Part shown: in pieces, positions 8,430 through 16,800 of the stretch
Numbering within the stretch: position 1 is the first letter of the stretch
Layout of the letters: each line of letters begins with the position of its first letter
From: a virus
Reading direction: 5' to 3' (one strand)
Virus record (IMG/VR): IMGVR_UViG_3300047392_000009
Span: 1-24,559 of that record
Length of the DNA stretch: 24,559 nt
Program-made: the position numbers and the translations under genes
The notes under the pieces: generated by a model
Database searches by the model: none
Told to the model about the DNA's origin: nothing
What the model saw: the letters and a program-made list of their open reading frames with translations, nothing else

Positions 8430-8604
8430 AAAATCAAGTCCACAAGCAAGTAATGATAGTGCTTGTCTTTGCGAAGATGGCACTTACTCAAAAGAGTGTT
8501 GTCAAGGGGAAGAAATTAATCAAGGCATTGGTGCTTTGGTTGGTCAATCTAATTCGAATGTAGTTAATACAAATCAGCCTAGAACGGTAGGCTCATCAAG
8601 CTAG
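8419..8604 (+). CDS. Small Cys-rich phage protein (CLCEDGTYSKECC motif)
   Basis: This 61-aa protein overlaps the end of the protease gene by 11 nt. Four cysteines are concentrated in ACLCEDGTYSKECC at about residues 16-29, followed by QGIGALVGQ and a Ser/Asn-rich end. I recall a similar motif in small proteins next to head genes of Bacteroidota phages, which suggests a conserved structural or assembly role; no function is known to me. Paired CxC and CC could bind a metal or form disulfides. The position between protease and scaffold suggests an abundant minor head component, an inference only. Confidence 0.65.
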   Translation: MANKKSSPQASNDSACLCEDGTYSKECCQGEEINQGIGALVGQSNSNVVNTNQPRTVGSSS

Positions 8605-8625
8605 TAAATTAAAACAAATAAATAA

Positions 8626-9210
8626 ATGGAATACAAGAACAAATTAAACCAAATCAAGGCACTTTTGTCTTTAGAGGTTAAGCTTGCTCAGATGAAGTTA
8701 GAGGACGGAATTACCGTAGTCGAAGCAGAATCTTTTGAGCCTGAATACTCTATCGGCATTGTGACTCCAGATGGTATCGTTCCGATGCCTGTTGGAGAGT
8801 ATGAGTTAGAAGATGGATCAATGGTTAAAGTTGAAGTTGAAGGTGTTATTGCTTCAATTGGAGAAAAAGCTCCAGAAGAAGTAGGCCCTGAAAACGAAGC
8901 CGCACCTGAGGAAGTAGTTGCACCAGAAATGGAAGCATCTCCATCTGCACCACAACCTAAAAGAATTGTGGAGTCAGTTTCAAAAGAATCTTTCTTTGAG
9001 GCACAAGTTGCTGAATTGAAGGCTGAGATTGAAGCATTAAAATTAGCTGCTCAAGCTAAGGAAGAAGCAATCGAATTAGCATCTCAAGAAGAAGCTGCTG
9101 AGCCATTGGCTTTTAATCCAGAATCAGCAGTAAAGCCAGAAGGTTTTAAATACGGAAAGAACCGTAACAAAAATATCCAAGATTCAGTATACAACAAATT
9201 ATTCAACTAA
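8626..9210 (+). CDS. Capsid scaffold-like acidic protein
   Basis: This 194-aa, strongly acidic protein lies directly before the major capsid gene and after the protease, the usual site of the scaffold. The middle is Glu/Pro/Ala-rich (about residues 80-118), followed by a predicted coiled coil (FFEAQVAELKAEIEALKLA, residues about 122-145). A basic C-terminus (YGKNRNKNIQDSVYNKLFN) is suited to binding capsid subunits. The N-terminal SIGIVTPDGIVPMPVGEYEL segment looks like a small beta domain. No enzyme motif is seen. It probably guides capsid assembly and is removed by the XkdF-like protease. Confidence 0.65.
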   Translation: MEYKNKLNQIKALLSLEVKLAQMKLEDGITVVEAESFEPEYSIGIVTPDGIVPMPVGEYELEDGSMVKVEVEGVIASIGEKAPEEVGPENEAAPEEVVAPEMEASPSAPQPKRIVESVSKESFFEAQVAELKAEIEALKLAAQAKEEAIELASQEEAAEPLAFNPESAVKPEGFKYGKNRNKNIQDSVYNKLFN

Positions 9211-9229
9211 TTATTAAAATAATACAAAA

Positions 9230-10183
9230 ATGGCGACTAGCACATCAATAACGACCACTTATGCGGGTGAATTTAAAGACAAAATCATCGCAGCAGCTTT
9301 ATTATCTTCTCCAACTATCGACAACGGTGGTATCGAGATCAAACCAAACATCAAGTACAAAGAAGTTATCAAGAAATTAGCTACTGATGCTATCTTGAAA
9401 AATGCAACTTGTGACTTTGATGCAACTTCAACAGTTACTTTAACTGAGCGTGTTTTAACTCCAGAAGAGTTCCAAGTAAACTTACAACTTTGCAAGAAAG
9501 ATTTCCACTCAGATTGGTTATCAGCTCAACAAGGATATTCAGCATTTGATGTTTTACCAAAATCATTCGCTGATTTCTTAGTTGCTCACGTTGCTGCTAA
9601 AGTTGCTGCAAAGAACGAGACTAACATTTGGTCTGGTGTTACTGCTAACGCAGGCGAGTTTGATGGTTTCGCTACTTTATTAGCTGCTGATGCTGCTCTT
9701 CCAACTGCAAACGAAGTTGCTGGTACTACGGTAACATCTTCAAACGTTGTTGCTGAATTAGGCAAAATCGTTGATGCTATCCCTGCTGCTCTTTACACTA
9801 ACGAAAACCTTTACATCTATGTTTCTCAAAACATTGCTCGTGCTTACGTTCGTGCATTAGGTGGATTTGGTGCTTCTGGTTTAGGTGCTAACGGTACTAA
9901 CTCAATGGGAACTCAATGGTACAACAATGGTTCATTATCATTCGATGGTGTTAAAATCTTTGTTGCAAACGGTATGGCTTCTAACAAAGCAATCGCTACT
10001 ACTAAAGACAACTTATACTTCGGTACAGGTTTATTGACTGACCACTCAGAGGTTAAAGTTATTGATTTAGCAGACATCGACGGATCTCAAAACGTTCGTG
10101 TTGTAATGCGTTTAACTGCTGGTGTTCAATACGGTGCGGTAGAAGATATCGTAACTTACGGTATCACTAACTCAGCTAACTAA
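9230..10183 (+). CDS. Major capsid protein (HK97-fold)
   Basis: This 317-aa protein forms the icosahedral shell. The assignment rests on place (protease, scaffold, then this gene), size, the early YKEVIKKLATDAILK segment, an Ala/Gly-rich central part, and the end VMRLTAGVQYGAVEDIVTYGI, which is typical of capsid proteins in Bacteroidota phages. Codon use is visibly different from neighbours: many GCT, AAC, TTC, ATC and GTT codons and few AAA/AAT runs, as expected for a very highly expressed gene. A strong intrinsic terminator starts 12 nt after the stop, which may limit readthrough into the tail tube gene. Confidence 0.85.
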   Translation: MATSTSITTTYAGEFKDKIIAAALLSSPTIDNGGIEIKPNIKYKEVIKKLATDAILKNATCDFDATSTVTLTERVLTPEEFQVNLQLCKKDFHSDWLSAQQGYSAFDVLPKSFADFLVAHVAAKVAAKNETNIWSGVTANAGEFDGFATLLAADAALPTANEVAGTTVTSSNVVAELGKIVDAIPAALYTNENLYIYVSQNIARAYVRALGGFGASGLGANGTNSMGTQWYNNGSLSFDGVKIFVANGMASNKAIATTKDNLYFGTGLLTDHSEVKVIDLADIDGSQNVRVVMRLTAGVQYGAVEDIVTYGITNSAN

Positions 10184-10194
10184 TAGCACAAAAA

Positions 10195-10225
10195 AGCACC
10201 TCGTTAATTCGGGGTGCTAATTTTT
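10195..10225 (+). terminator. Intrinsic terminator after the major capsid gene
   Basis: A 9-bp stem (AGCACCTCG with CGGGGTGCT, one G-T pair) with a 6-nt loop is followed by TTTTT after two A. It starts 12 nt beyond the capsid stop codon and is a classical rho-independent structure. Confidence 0.85.
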
Positions 10226-10247
10226 AACTTTTTAAATAATAATCAAT

Positions 10248-10772
10248 ATGTGCGATATTTCATTAGGGCGCATTGAACCTTGCAAAACCAGTCAAGGCGG
10301 TTTAAGAGCCGTTTATTTTGTAAACTGGAAAGATGCAACGACGATGACCTACGATGCAACAAATACGGATGTAATTACTGCGGTAGCTGGAACTCCACAA
10401 GCTTTCAAATATGAGCTAAAAGGAACTTCAAGCTTTGAGCAAACTATTACTTCTAGTCGTGATAACGGCACAACTTTCTTTGAGCAAACATTAACTTTGA
10501 CTTTGAAGAAATTGTCTATTGTGGATCATAAGCAAATTAAATTATTGGCATACGGAAGACCGCAGGTTGTGGTTGAAGATATGAACGGTAATTTCTTTTA
10601 TGCAGGTTTGACAAACGGAATGGAAGTATCAGGTGGCACGATTGTTACCGGTGCAGCAATGGGCGATCTTTCGGGATACACATTGACACTTATGGGACAA
10701 GAGCCAGTTCCTGCTAACTTCATTGGAGCTTCATTGACTACTGCTGGATTCACGATAGTTTCTGGATCTTAA
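10248..10772 (+). CDS. Major tail tube protein
   Basis: A 174-aa protein that would polymerise into the tail tube. It begins MCDISLGRIEPCKTSQGG, then SSFEQTITSSRDNGTTFFEQ near residues 63-83. Further blocks are LLAYGRPQVVVEDMNGNFFYAG and GAAMGDLSGYTLTLMGQEPVPANF near the end. I recognise this motif order from the tail tube family of Bacteroidota phages. It sits between two strong terminators (10195-10225 and 10797-10826), so it may be expressed as its own transcript or by readthrough from the capsid gene. It lies 2.4 kb after the tape measure and before the portal, an unusual place for this gene. Confidence 0.75.
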   Translation: MCDISLGRIEPCKTSQGGLRAVYFVNWKDATTMTYDATNTDVITAVAGTPQAFKYELKGTSSFEQTITSSRDNGTTFFEQTLTLTLKKLSIVDHKQIKLLAYGRPQVVVEDMNGNFFYAGLTNGMEVSGGTIVTGAAMGDLSGYTLTLMGQEPVPANFIGASLTTAGFTIVSGS

Positions 10773-10796
10773 TTAAGATTGTTTTTTGTGGTTTTG

Positions 10797-10826
10797 AAGG
10801 GGGGCTTGATTGCCCCTCTTCCATTT
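10797..10826 (+). terminator. Intrinsic terminator after the tail tube gene
   Basis: A 9-bp stem (AAGGGGGGC with GCCCCTCTT, one G-T pair) with the 6-nt loop TTGATT spans 10797-10820. The following CCATTTTATA is only a weak U-tract, so termination may be partial. It is followed by an ACGTTTAT element and a GTG-start gene, consistent with a restart of transcription. Confidence 0.7.
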
Positions 10827-10848
10827 TATAAACAAACGATATTAAAAT

Positions 10849-10856
10849 ACGTTTAT
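10849..10856 (+). promoter_or_regulatory. ACGTTTAT element 13 nt before the GTG start at 10862
   Basis: This is the third copy of the 8-mer with the same 5-nt spacing to a start codon, here GTG. It lies just downstream of a terminator, where a promoter is expected for the portal operon. With the preceding T it reads TACGTTTA, close to the Bacteroidota -7 box TAnnTTTG. I see no clear -33 TTG at good spacing. Confidence 0.45.
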
Positions 10857-10861
10857 CTATT

Positions 10862-11188
10862 GTGATAGTATTAAAAGAACAAGGAACTGCACAAACGGTG
10901 CGCTTTATCCCTACTCGAAAAAGTAGCGGTACTTCTTTAATTTTAAGAAACGAATCAACAAATGCTTCGACTACCTATTCAATCACGACAACGCAATCAT
11001 CTTACTACGCTACATTCTCCAAGATACTTACTTTAAAAGAGGGGCATTTTTATGAGATGACTATTTTAGATGGAGAGGATTTAGTTTATCGTGATAAAGT
11101 ATTCTGTACAAATCAAACGATTGCAACGTATTCGGTCAATAAAGATGAATATGTAGAAAGCACTCAAAACATAATTTTCTATGAGTAA
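10862..11188 (+). CDS. Small conserved phage structural protein upstream of the portal
   Basis: A 108-aa beta-rich protein starting at GTG (MIVLKEQGTAQTVRFIP). It contains repeated Ser/Thr-rich strands (SLILRNEST, TYSITTTQSSYY) and ends YVESTQNIIFYE. I recall the MIVLKEQGTAQ-type start from small proteins preceding the portal in Flavobacterium-type phages. It has neither signal peptide nor membrane segment. The 3' end overlaps the portal gene by 8 nt. A small Ig-like or head-decoration-type fold is possible; the function is not known. The GTG start is supported by the fixed spacing to the ACGTTTAT element. Confidence 0.6.
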   Translation: MIVLKEQGTAQTVRFIPTRKSSGTSLILRNESTNASTTYSITTTQSSYYATFSKILTLKEGHFYEMTILDGEDLVYRDKVFCTNQTIATYSVNKDEYVESTQNIIFYE

Positions 11189-12914
11189 CGTTCACGTTTT
11201 TAATTTTGAATCGCATAAGCCACCGACAAGCACAGAATCAAAAAGAGATAACTGGGTGGAGTTTGGCGATGACAACGATTACTTTCAGTATTTAATTGAA
11301 CGCTACAATAATAGCACGACTAACAACTCTGTTATTAATTCAATTAATAAGCTAATCTATGGTCGTGGCTTAGATGCAACGGATTCAAATAAGAAGCCGA
11401 ACGATTACGCTCAGATGAAAATGTTATTCCGTCCTGAGGTATTAAAGTGCGTTATTACAGACTATAAATTATTAGGTCAAGGTTACTTTCAGCTAATCTA
11501 TAACAAGGCAAAAAATGCCATTGTAAGAGTTGAGCATATTCCAGCGCAGTTATTAAGAGCTGAGAAATGCAATGAGAAAGGCGAGATTACAGGATATTAT
11601 TATTCTGATAACTGGAAAGAAACCAAGAAATTCCCACCTAAAAGAATACCAGCCTACGGATACGGAGATCAAACTCTTGAATTGCTTTGCGTTCGGGATT
11701 ATTCAGTAGGACAAAAGTATTATTCCAATGTAGATTATATCGGTGCTTTAGCTTATGCAACCTTAGAAGAAGAAATTGCTGATTATTTAATCAACGATGT
11801 TCAAAATGGATTCTCACCTACTTCTGTAATTAACTTCAACAACGGTGTACCTGATGAAGAGAAGCAAAGCCTAATCGCCTCAGATGTAAAGCGTAAATTA
11901 AGCGGATCAAATGGTGCTAAGATTGTTGTAGCATTTAATAGCGATGAAACTAAGAAAACGACTATCGATTCAGTTCCATTAAACGATGCGCCTGCTCATT
12001 ATCAATATCTGAGTGAAGAATCAAGAGGTAAGATTTTGCTTGGTCACTCTATTACATCTGGTTTATTATTTGGTATCCCATCTAGCAACGGATTCAGTTC
12101 TAATGCAGATGAATTAAAGAACGCTTCTATCTTATTTGATAACTTGGTAATTAGACCAAAGCAACACAGAGTATTAGAGGCTTTAGATGAGATTTTAGCA
12201 TTTAATAAAGTAACGTTAAACCTTTACTTTAAGACTTTACAACCTTTGGAATTTATTGACCAAAATCCAGTAATGGATTCGGCAACAATGGAAGAGGAAA
12301 CAGGTGTAAAATTATCATCTCATATTGATGAATTAGATGTCGAAGAATTTGGCGCAGAAATGAATCCTGATGAATGGGAATTGATTGATGCTAGACCAGT
12401 ATCATACGAAGATGAAGATCGCTTAGATGCAGAGTTAGAGGCTTTAAATAATCCATCTAAATCTATTATGTCTAAGGTATGGGAATTTGTAACGACAGGA
12501 GTTGCTAGACCAGACTTAAAGTCAGAGCAAGATGGTAAACTATTTGCATCTCGTTACAGATATAGCGGTACTATTTCGCCTGATTCTCGTGAGTTTTGTC
12601 AGAAAATGCTGATTGCAAATAAGCTTTATCGTAAAGAGGATATAGTTAGAATGGGACAAAAGCCTAAAACTAATCCAGGATTTGGGCCAAAAGGTGCAGA
12701 TACTTATGATATATTCCTTTACAAAGGAGGCGGTGCTTGCCATCACTTCTGGACTCGTGAAACTTACAAGCGTTTTATTGATCCAAGAAGAAGCGGAGCT
12801 GAACAAATTACTCCATCTCAAGCAAGGAGACAAGGAGAGATATTACCAACTAATCCAAGCAAAGTATATCAGAAACCCATTGATATGCCTAATAAAGGAT
12901 TTTTACCTAAATAA
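11181..12914 (+). CDS. Portal protein with C-terminal minor-head-like domain
   Basis: The portal is the dodecameric ring through which DNA enters and leaves the head. Residues about 1-400 show the portal pattern seen in Bacteroidota phages: WVEFGDDNDYFQYLIERYNNS, NSINKLIYGRGLDATD, LLGQGYFQLIYNKAKN, IPAQLLRAEKCNEKGEI, and a helical FGIPSSNGFSSNADELK segment. The last 130 or so residues carry a separate domain (RYRYSGTISPDSREFCQKML, YRKEDIVRMG, YKGGGACHHFWTRETYKRF) with a Cys/His/Trp cluster. This resembles a head-morphogenesis (Mu gpF-like) domain usually found as a separate minor head protein. The 577-aa length is consistent with such a fusion. A DUF6712-type connector gene follows 3 nt later. 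Portal role is firm; the domain label is tentative. Confidence 0.85.
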   Translation: MSNVHVFNFESHKPPTSTESKRDNWVEFGDDNDYFQYLIERYNNSTTNNSVINSINKLIYGRGLDATDSNKKPNDYAQMKMLFRPEVLKCVITDYKLLGQGYFQLIYNKAKNAIVRVEHIPAQLLRAEKCNEKGEITGYYYSDNWKETKKFPPKRIPAYGYGDQTLELLCVRDYSVGQKYYSNVDYIGALAYATLEEEIADYLINDVQNGFSPTSVINFNNGVPDEEKQSLIASDVKRKLSGSNGAKIVVAFNSDETKKTTIDSVPLNDAPAHYQYLSEESRGKILLGHSITSGLLFGIPSSNGFSSNADELKNASILFDNLVIRPKQHRVLEALDEILAFNKVTLNLYFKTLQPLEFIDQNPVMDSATMEEETGVKLSSHIDELDVEEFGAEMNPDEWELIDARPVSYEDEDRLDAELEALNNPSKSIMSKVWEFVTTGVARPDLKSEQDGKLFASRYRYSGTISPDSREFCQKMLIANKLYRKEDIVRMGQKPKTNPGFGPKGADTYDIFLYKGGGACHHFWTRETYKRFIDPRRSGAEQITPSQARRQGEILPTNPSKVYQKPIDMPNKGFLPK

Positions 12915-12917
12915 GAA

Positions 12918-13418
12918 ATGGCACAAGCATTATTTATTACTCGTGAGGATTTAGTTAAGTTTACTGCGTTAAATGGAAACATTGACACAGACCGCTTTAT
13001 CCAATGGATTAAGGTGGCTCAAGACATCCACATTCAAAACTATTTAGGTACTAAATTATTCAACAAAATTAACGATGGTATTGTAGCTAACAATTTAGCA
13101 AATCCTTACTTGACACTTTTAAACGTTTATATCAAGCCAATGGTTATTCATTGGTCAATGGTTGAGTTTTTGCCGTTTAGTGCTTACACTTTTGCAGGTA
13201 AAGGAGTATATAAACATTCATCTGAGAACTCTCAAAACGTGGATAAGGAAGAGATTGATTTCTTAATCGAAAAGGAGCGTTCTATCGCAGAGCATTACAC
13301 TCGCAGATTTGTAGATTATATGAGTTTTAATCAGTCGCAGTTCCCAGAATATAACACGAATAGCAATGCAGATATGTTCCCTGACAAACAAGCGGACTTC
13401 GGTGGCTGGTATCTCTAG
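12918..13418 (+). CDS. Head-tail connector/adaptor (DUF6712-like)
   Basis: This 166-aa, mostly helical protein begins MAQALFITREDLVKFTALNGNIDTD. It continues with IKVAQDIHIQNYLGTKLFNKI at about residues 31-51, and then KPMVIHWSMVEFLPFSAYTF. The end is FPDKQADFGGWYL. This order matches, from memory, the DUF6712 family, which sits directly after the portal in Bacteroidota phages and is thought to form the adaptor ring under the portal (gp6-like). The gene starts 3 nt after the portal stop. No unusual codon use or disruption is seen. Confidence 0.75.
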   Translation: MAQALFITREDLVKFTALNGNIDTDRFIQWIKVAQDIHIQNYLGTKLFNKINDGIVANNLANPYLTLLNVYIKPMVIHWSMVEFLPFSAYTFAGKGVYKHSSENSQNVDKEEIDFLIEKERSIAEHYTRRFVDYMSFNQSQFPEYNTNSNADMFPDKQADFGGWYL

Positions 13419-13494
13419 AGGTAAATATGCCACTAAAGAAACAAACGTTAAAAAATTAAAGGTTTACCTTAACAAAATAGAAAATGGCTCTTAA
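13366..13494 (+). CDS. Tiny basic ORF (42 aa, or 30 aa from GTG 13402)
   Basis: The gap between the connector and the next gene is covered by a frame ending TAA 13492-13494. Its last 30 residues read like a real protein: MAGISRGKYATKETNVKK LKVYLNKIENGS if GTG 13402 is used, or with 12 more residues from ATG 13366. It is Lys-rich and helical, and overlaps both neighbours. I have a faint memory of similar SRGKYATK-type small proteins in flavophages. It may be a connector accessory or simply an open frame. Confidence 0.45.
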   Translation: MQICSLTNKRTSVAGISRGKYATKETNVKKLKVYLNKIENGS

Positions 13495-13822
13495 TTTCAC
13501 GCACACAAAAGGCGATACATTTAGTGAAGTAGCTTTCGAAGTAAAGAAAAACGGAACGGCTATCAACTTAACTGGTGCGACAATCAGAATGCAACTGCGT
13601 AAAATTTACTCGGACACGACTGCGGCCTTGTCATTGACTTCCGCATCAAGCGCAGGCATCACAATTACAGGTGCATCGGCTGGTCAATTCAAGATCAATG
13701 CTCAAATTATTGACATCGAAGTATTTAATTACGTTTACGACATTCAATTCACGCTTTCAAGTGGCGAAGTTAGAACGTATGTAAAAGGAGGATTTAACGT
13801 TACACCAGAAGTGACTCGCTAG
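13484..13822 (+). CDS. Ig-like/BppU N-terminal-like tail or baseplate protein
   Basis: A 112-aa single beta-sandwich domain: FTHTKGDTFSEVAFEVKKNG, then INLTGATIRMQLRKIYSD, a Gly/Ala/Ser loop region (TSASSAGITITGASAGQFKI), and a final YDIQFTLSSGEVRTYVKGGFNVTPEVTR. This layout resembles the N-terminal domain of upper baseplate proteins (BppU) that anchor receptor-binding fibres to the tail. Lying one base before the giant tail fibre gene, it could be the anchor for that fibre. The similarity is by pattern only. Confidence 0.65.
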   Translation: MALNFTHTKGDTFSEVAFEVKKNGTAINLTGATIRMQLRKIYSDTTAALSLTSASSAGITITGASAGQFKINAQIIDIEVFNYVYDIQFTLSSGEVRTYVKGGFNVTPEVTR

Positions 13823-13823
13823 A

Positions 13824-16800
13824 ATGGAAGATATAATAGACATCATAGTAACCGAAACAACGAATACAATCGAAATTACTTCGCAATCTACAGATGAGGT
13901 AATTGATGTCAATATCATAGACAATAGAGAGGATATAGTTTTAAACGTAACTCCTACCGTTGTCGAGATTAATATCAATTCCTTAACTGGTAATTTTGGA
14001 GTTACTTGGGGCGAGATAACTGGAACGCTTTCGAATCAAACGGATCTAAATACGGCTCTAGGTTTAAAGGCTGATTTAGTAGGTGGAAAAGTTCCATCTA
14101 GTCAGCTACCTAGTTATGTAGATGATGTGGTAGAAGTGGCTAATTATGCAGCTCTTCCAGCGACTGGCGAGACTGGTAAGATTTACGTGATATTAGACAC
14201 GAATAAAATCTACCGATGGTCTGGTTCAGTTTATGTAGAGATTGCAGATTCTACGGCAGTATGGGGGGCAATTACAGGTACGTTAAGCTCTCAGACTGAT
14301 TTACAATCAGCCTTAAATGCTAAGTTTAATAATCCAACTGGCGATTCAACTCAATATCTTAACGGAGCTGGAACTCCTGTAACTTTTCCAATAGCTGGAC
14401 AATCAGGCACTTTAGTTAGGGAGGTTAGAAATACAACTGGAGCGACATTAACAAAAGGCACAATCGTTTATATTAGTGGAGCGACTGGTAATAAGCCAAC
14501 GGTTTCAAAAGCTTTAGCGACTGGAGATTCTACATCGGCACAAACTTTCGGAATGTGTCAAGCTGATATTTCTAATAACTCTAATGGGTATGTAGTTTGC
14601 GTAGGCGATATAACTGGATTGGATACTTCGGCACTTACTGAGGGTGCGCAATTATATCTTTCATCTACAACGGCTGGAACGTATACAACGACTAAGCAAT
14701 TAGCACCAGCTCACTTAGTTTATATTGGTATTGTAACTAGAGCGCATCCTACTTTAGGACAAATTGAGGTTAAGATTCAAAACGGTTATGAGCTAGATGA
14801 AATACACGATGTAGCAATTTCATCGGTTGCTAATAATCAAGGTATATTTTATGAATCATCAACTAGCCTTTGGAAGAATAAAAGCATTGCAACGGTTTTA
14901 GGTTATACACCAGCAAACGGTGCTGATTACTTGCCTTTAACTGGTGGAACTTTAACTGGTACACTAATAGGAACTAGAGCAGAATTTACAACTTCTACTT
15001 TAGTGGATGGTGTTCTAGTAAATAATGGTTCAGGAAGAGGTATAAGAATTGTAAACGCTGGCGCTGGTTATGGTTTAATAATCAATAACGAAACGGCTTC
15101 TTCTGCTATACCTTTTTTAATTCAAAAGTCAGGAGTAGATAAAATTTATTTTACAGATGCAGGTGCGGGTAATTTTACTAGTTCATTAACTGCTTCCTCA
15201 TTTATTAAATCTGGCGGTACTTCAGCTCAATTCTTAAAAGCAAATGGCTCAGTAGATTCTAGCACTTATGCTTTAGATTCTGCGGTAGTTCATAATACTG
15301 GTAGTGAAACAATATCTGGTCTTAAATACTTTTTATCAGGCACTAAAAACGATTTACTTTTTGTAAGTGAAACGGTAGGATATGCAAGTGTTTCTGGATA
15401 TTCTCATTTTAAAGCAAATACCAATCACGTAGAATTCATTAATAGCACAAATACAAAAGCTACTAAATTTATTCACGGTAATGCAGCTTATGAGTTTACG
15501 ATGCCTAATGCAAGTGGAACTATTGCACTTACTAGCAATTTATCCTCTTACCTACCTTTAAGCGGAGGCACACTTACGGGAGCTTTAAGCGGTACAAGTG
15601 CTAGCTTTTCGAGTAGTGTTACGACAGCGACTTTTTTACAAGCTTCAGCTGGTGCACAAACAAATCCAACTGGAGGCGCTTCTGTTGCTATTGATTATCA
15701 AACAACTTCAGACGGTCAAGGAAGAATTCGTTCTAGAGATTGGGATGCAGCTGCTTGGAGAAATTTGACGATTGAGGCAAATAATATAGTATTAACACCG
15801 TCTGGTAAGGTGGCCATAGGCACAACTGCTCCAGAGGGTTTATTGACTATTCAAGGAACATCTGCGCAACCACCTACAAGTGGAACTACTGCAAACTCTT
15901 TATTGCAAATAGTAGGAAGTTTAGGAGGTCAACTTAATATAGGTTCAAATACTGTTACTGGTGAATACGGCTCTTATATTCAAGTAAGCGATAATAATTT
16001 AGCAGTATCTTATCCTTTAATACTTCAACCTAATGGAGGGCAAGTAGGTATAGGAACTTACAATTTGTCATCTGTTGGAAGTGCTTTAGTAGTAGCTCAG
16101 TCAGGCACTCCAAATATATTAACAATTAGGAGGCTAGATGCCTCAAATACTGGCACGGGAAGATTATTCTTTCAGGCTACAAATGCTAGTAGTTCTGTGC
16201 AAAATGTGGCATTTATCGAGGCTGGTTTAGAAAGTAGTTCTACTGCTGGATATTTAGCTTTTGCTAGTAATACTACCGAACGTATGCGGATTACTAGCGG
16301 GGGTTCTTTATTAATTGGGGCAACGACAGGAAGCGGTAAATTAAACATTACTTCAGACCAAGGTTCTAATAATCAATACTTAAACTTTGTAGGAACTCAA
16401 TCTGGATTTTCTCAAGAGTATGGTTTTGGTATCGTAAATGGTACAAAGGATTTTAGACTTTATGATTATACTGTAGGAGCAGAACGTATGCGGATTACTA
16501 GCGGGGGTAATATAAGATATTATATTACTGCGGCTTATGGTGATACAAATTTAGAATGGTATAATACAAGCAGTAATACAGTTCAAGCAAAAATTTGGGC
16601 AGATGGAAATCCTAGAATTAATGCACAAGTAGGCGGTTCTGGAGGAGTATATTTAGCAAGTGGTGGAACTTCTTGGACTTCTGCTTCGGATGAAACATTA
16701 AAGACAGATTTAATTCCTATTGAAAATGCGTCTGAAAAAGTAGCTCAATTGCGTTCTGTTATAGGCAGATATAAAACTGATGAAGTAGGAACTAAACGTT

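Noticed and set aside
12682-12954. 90-aa + strand frame across the portal/connector junction
   Set aside because: It lies almost wholly within the portal C-terminal domain in another frame, and both real genes have clear family patterns.
14000-16700. Possible CRISPR-like or diversity-generating repeats in the tail fibre
   Set aside because: The repeats are few, in frame and protein-coding. No regular spacer pattern, no template repeat and no reverse transcriptase gene is in the window.
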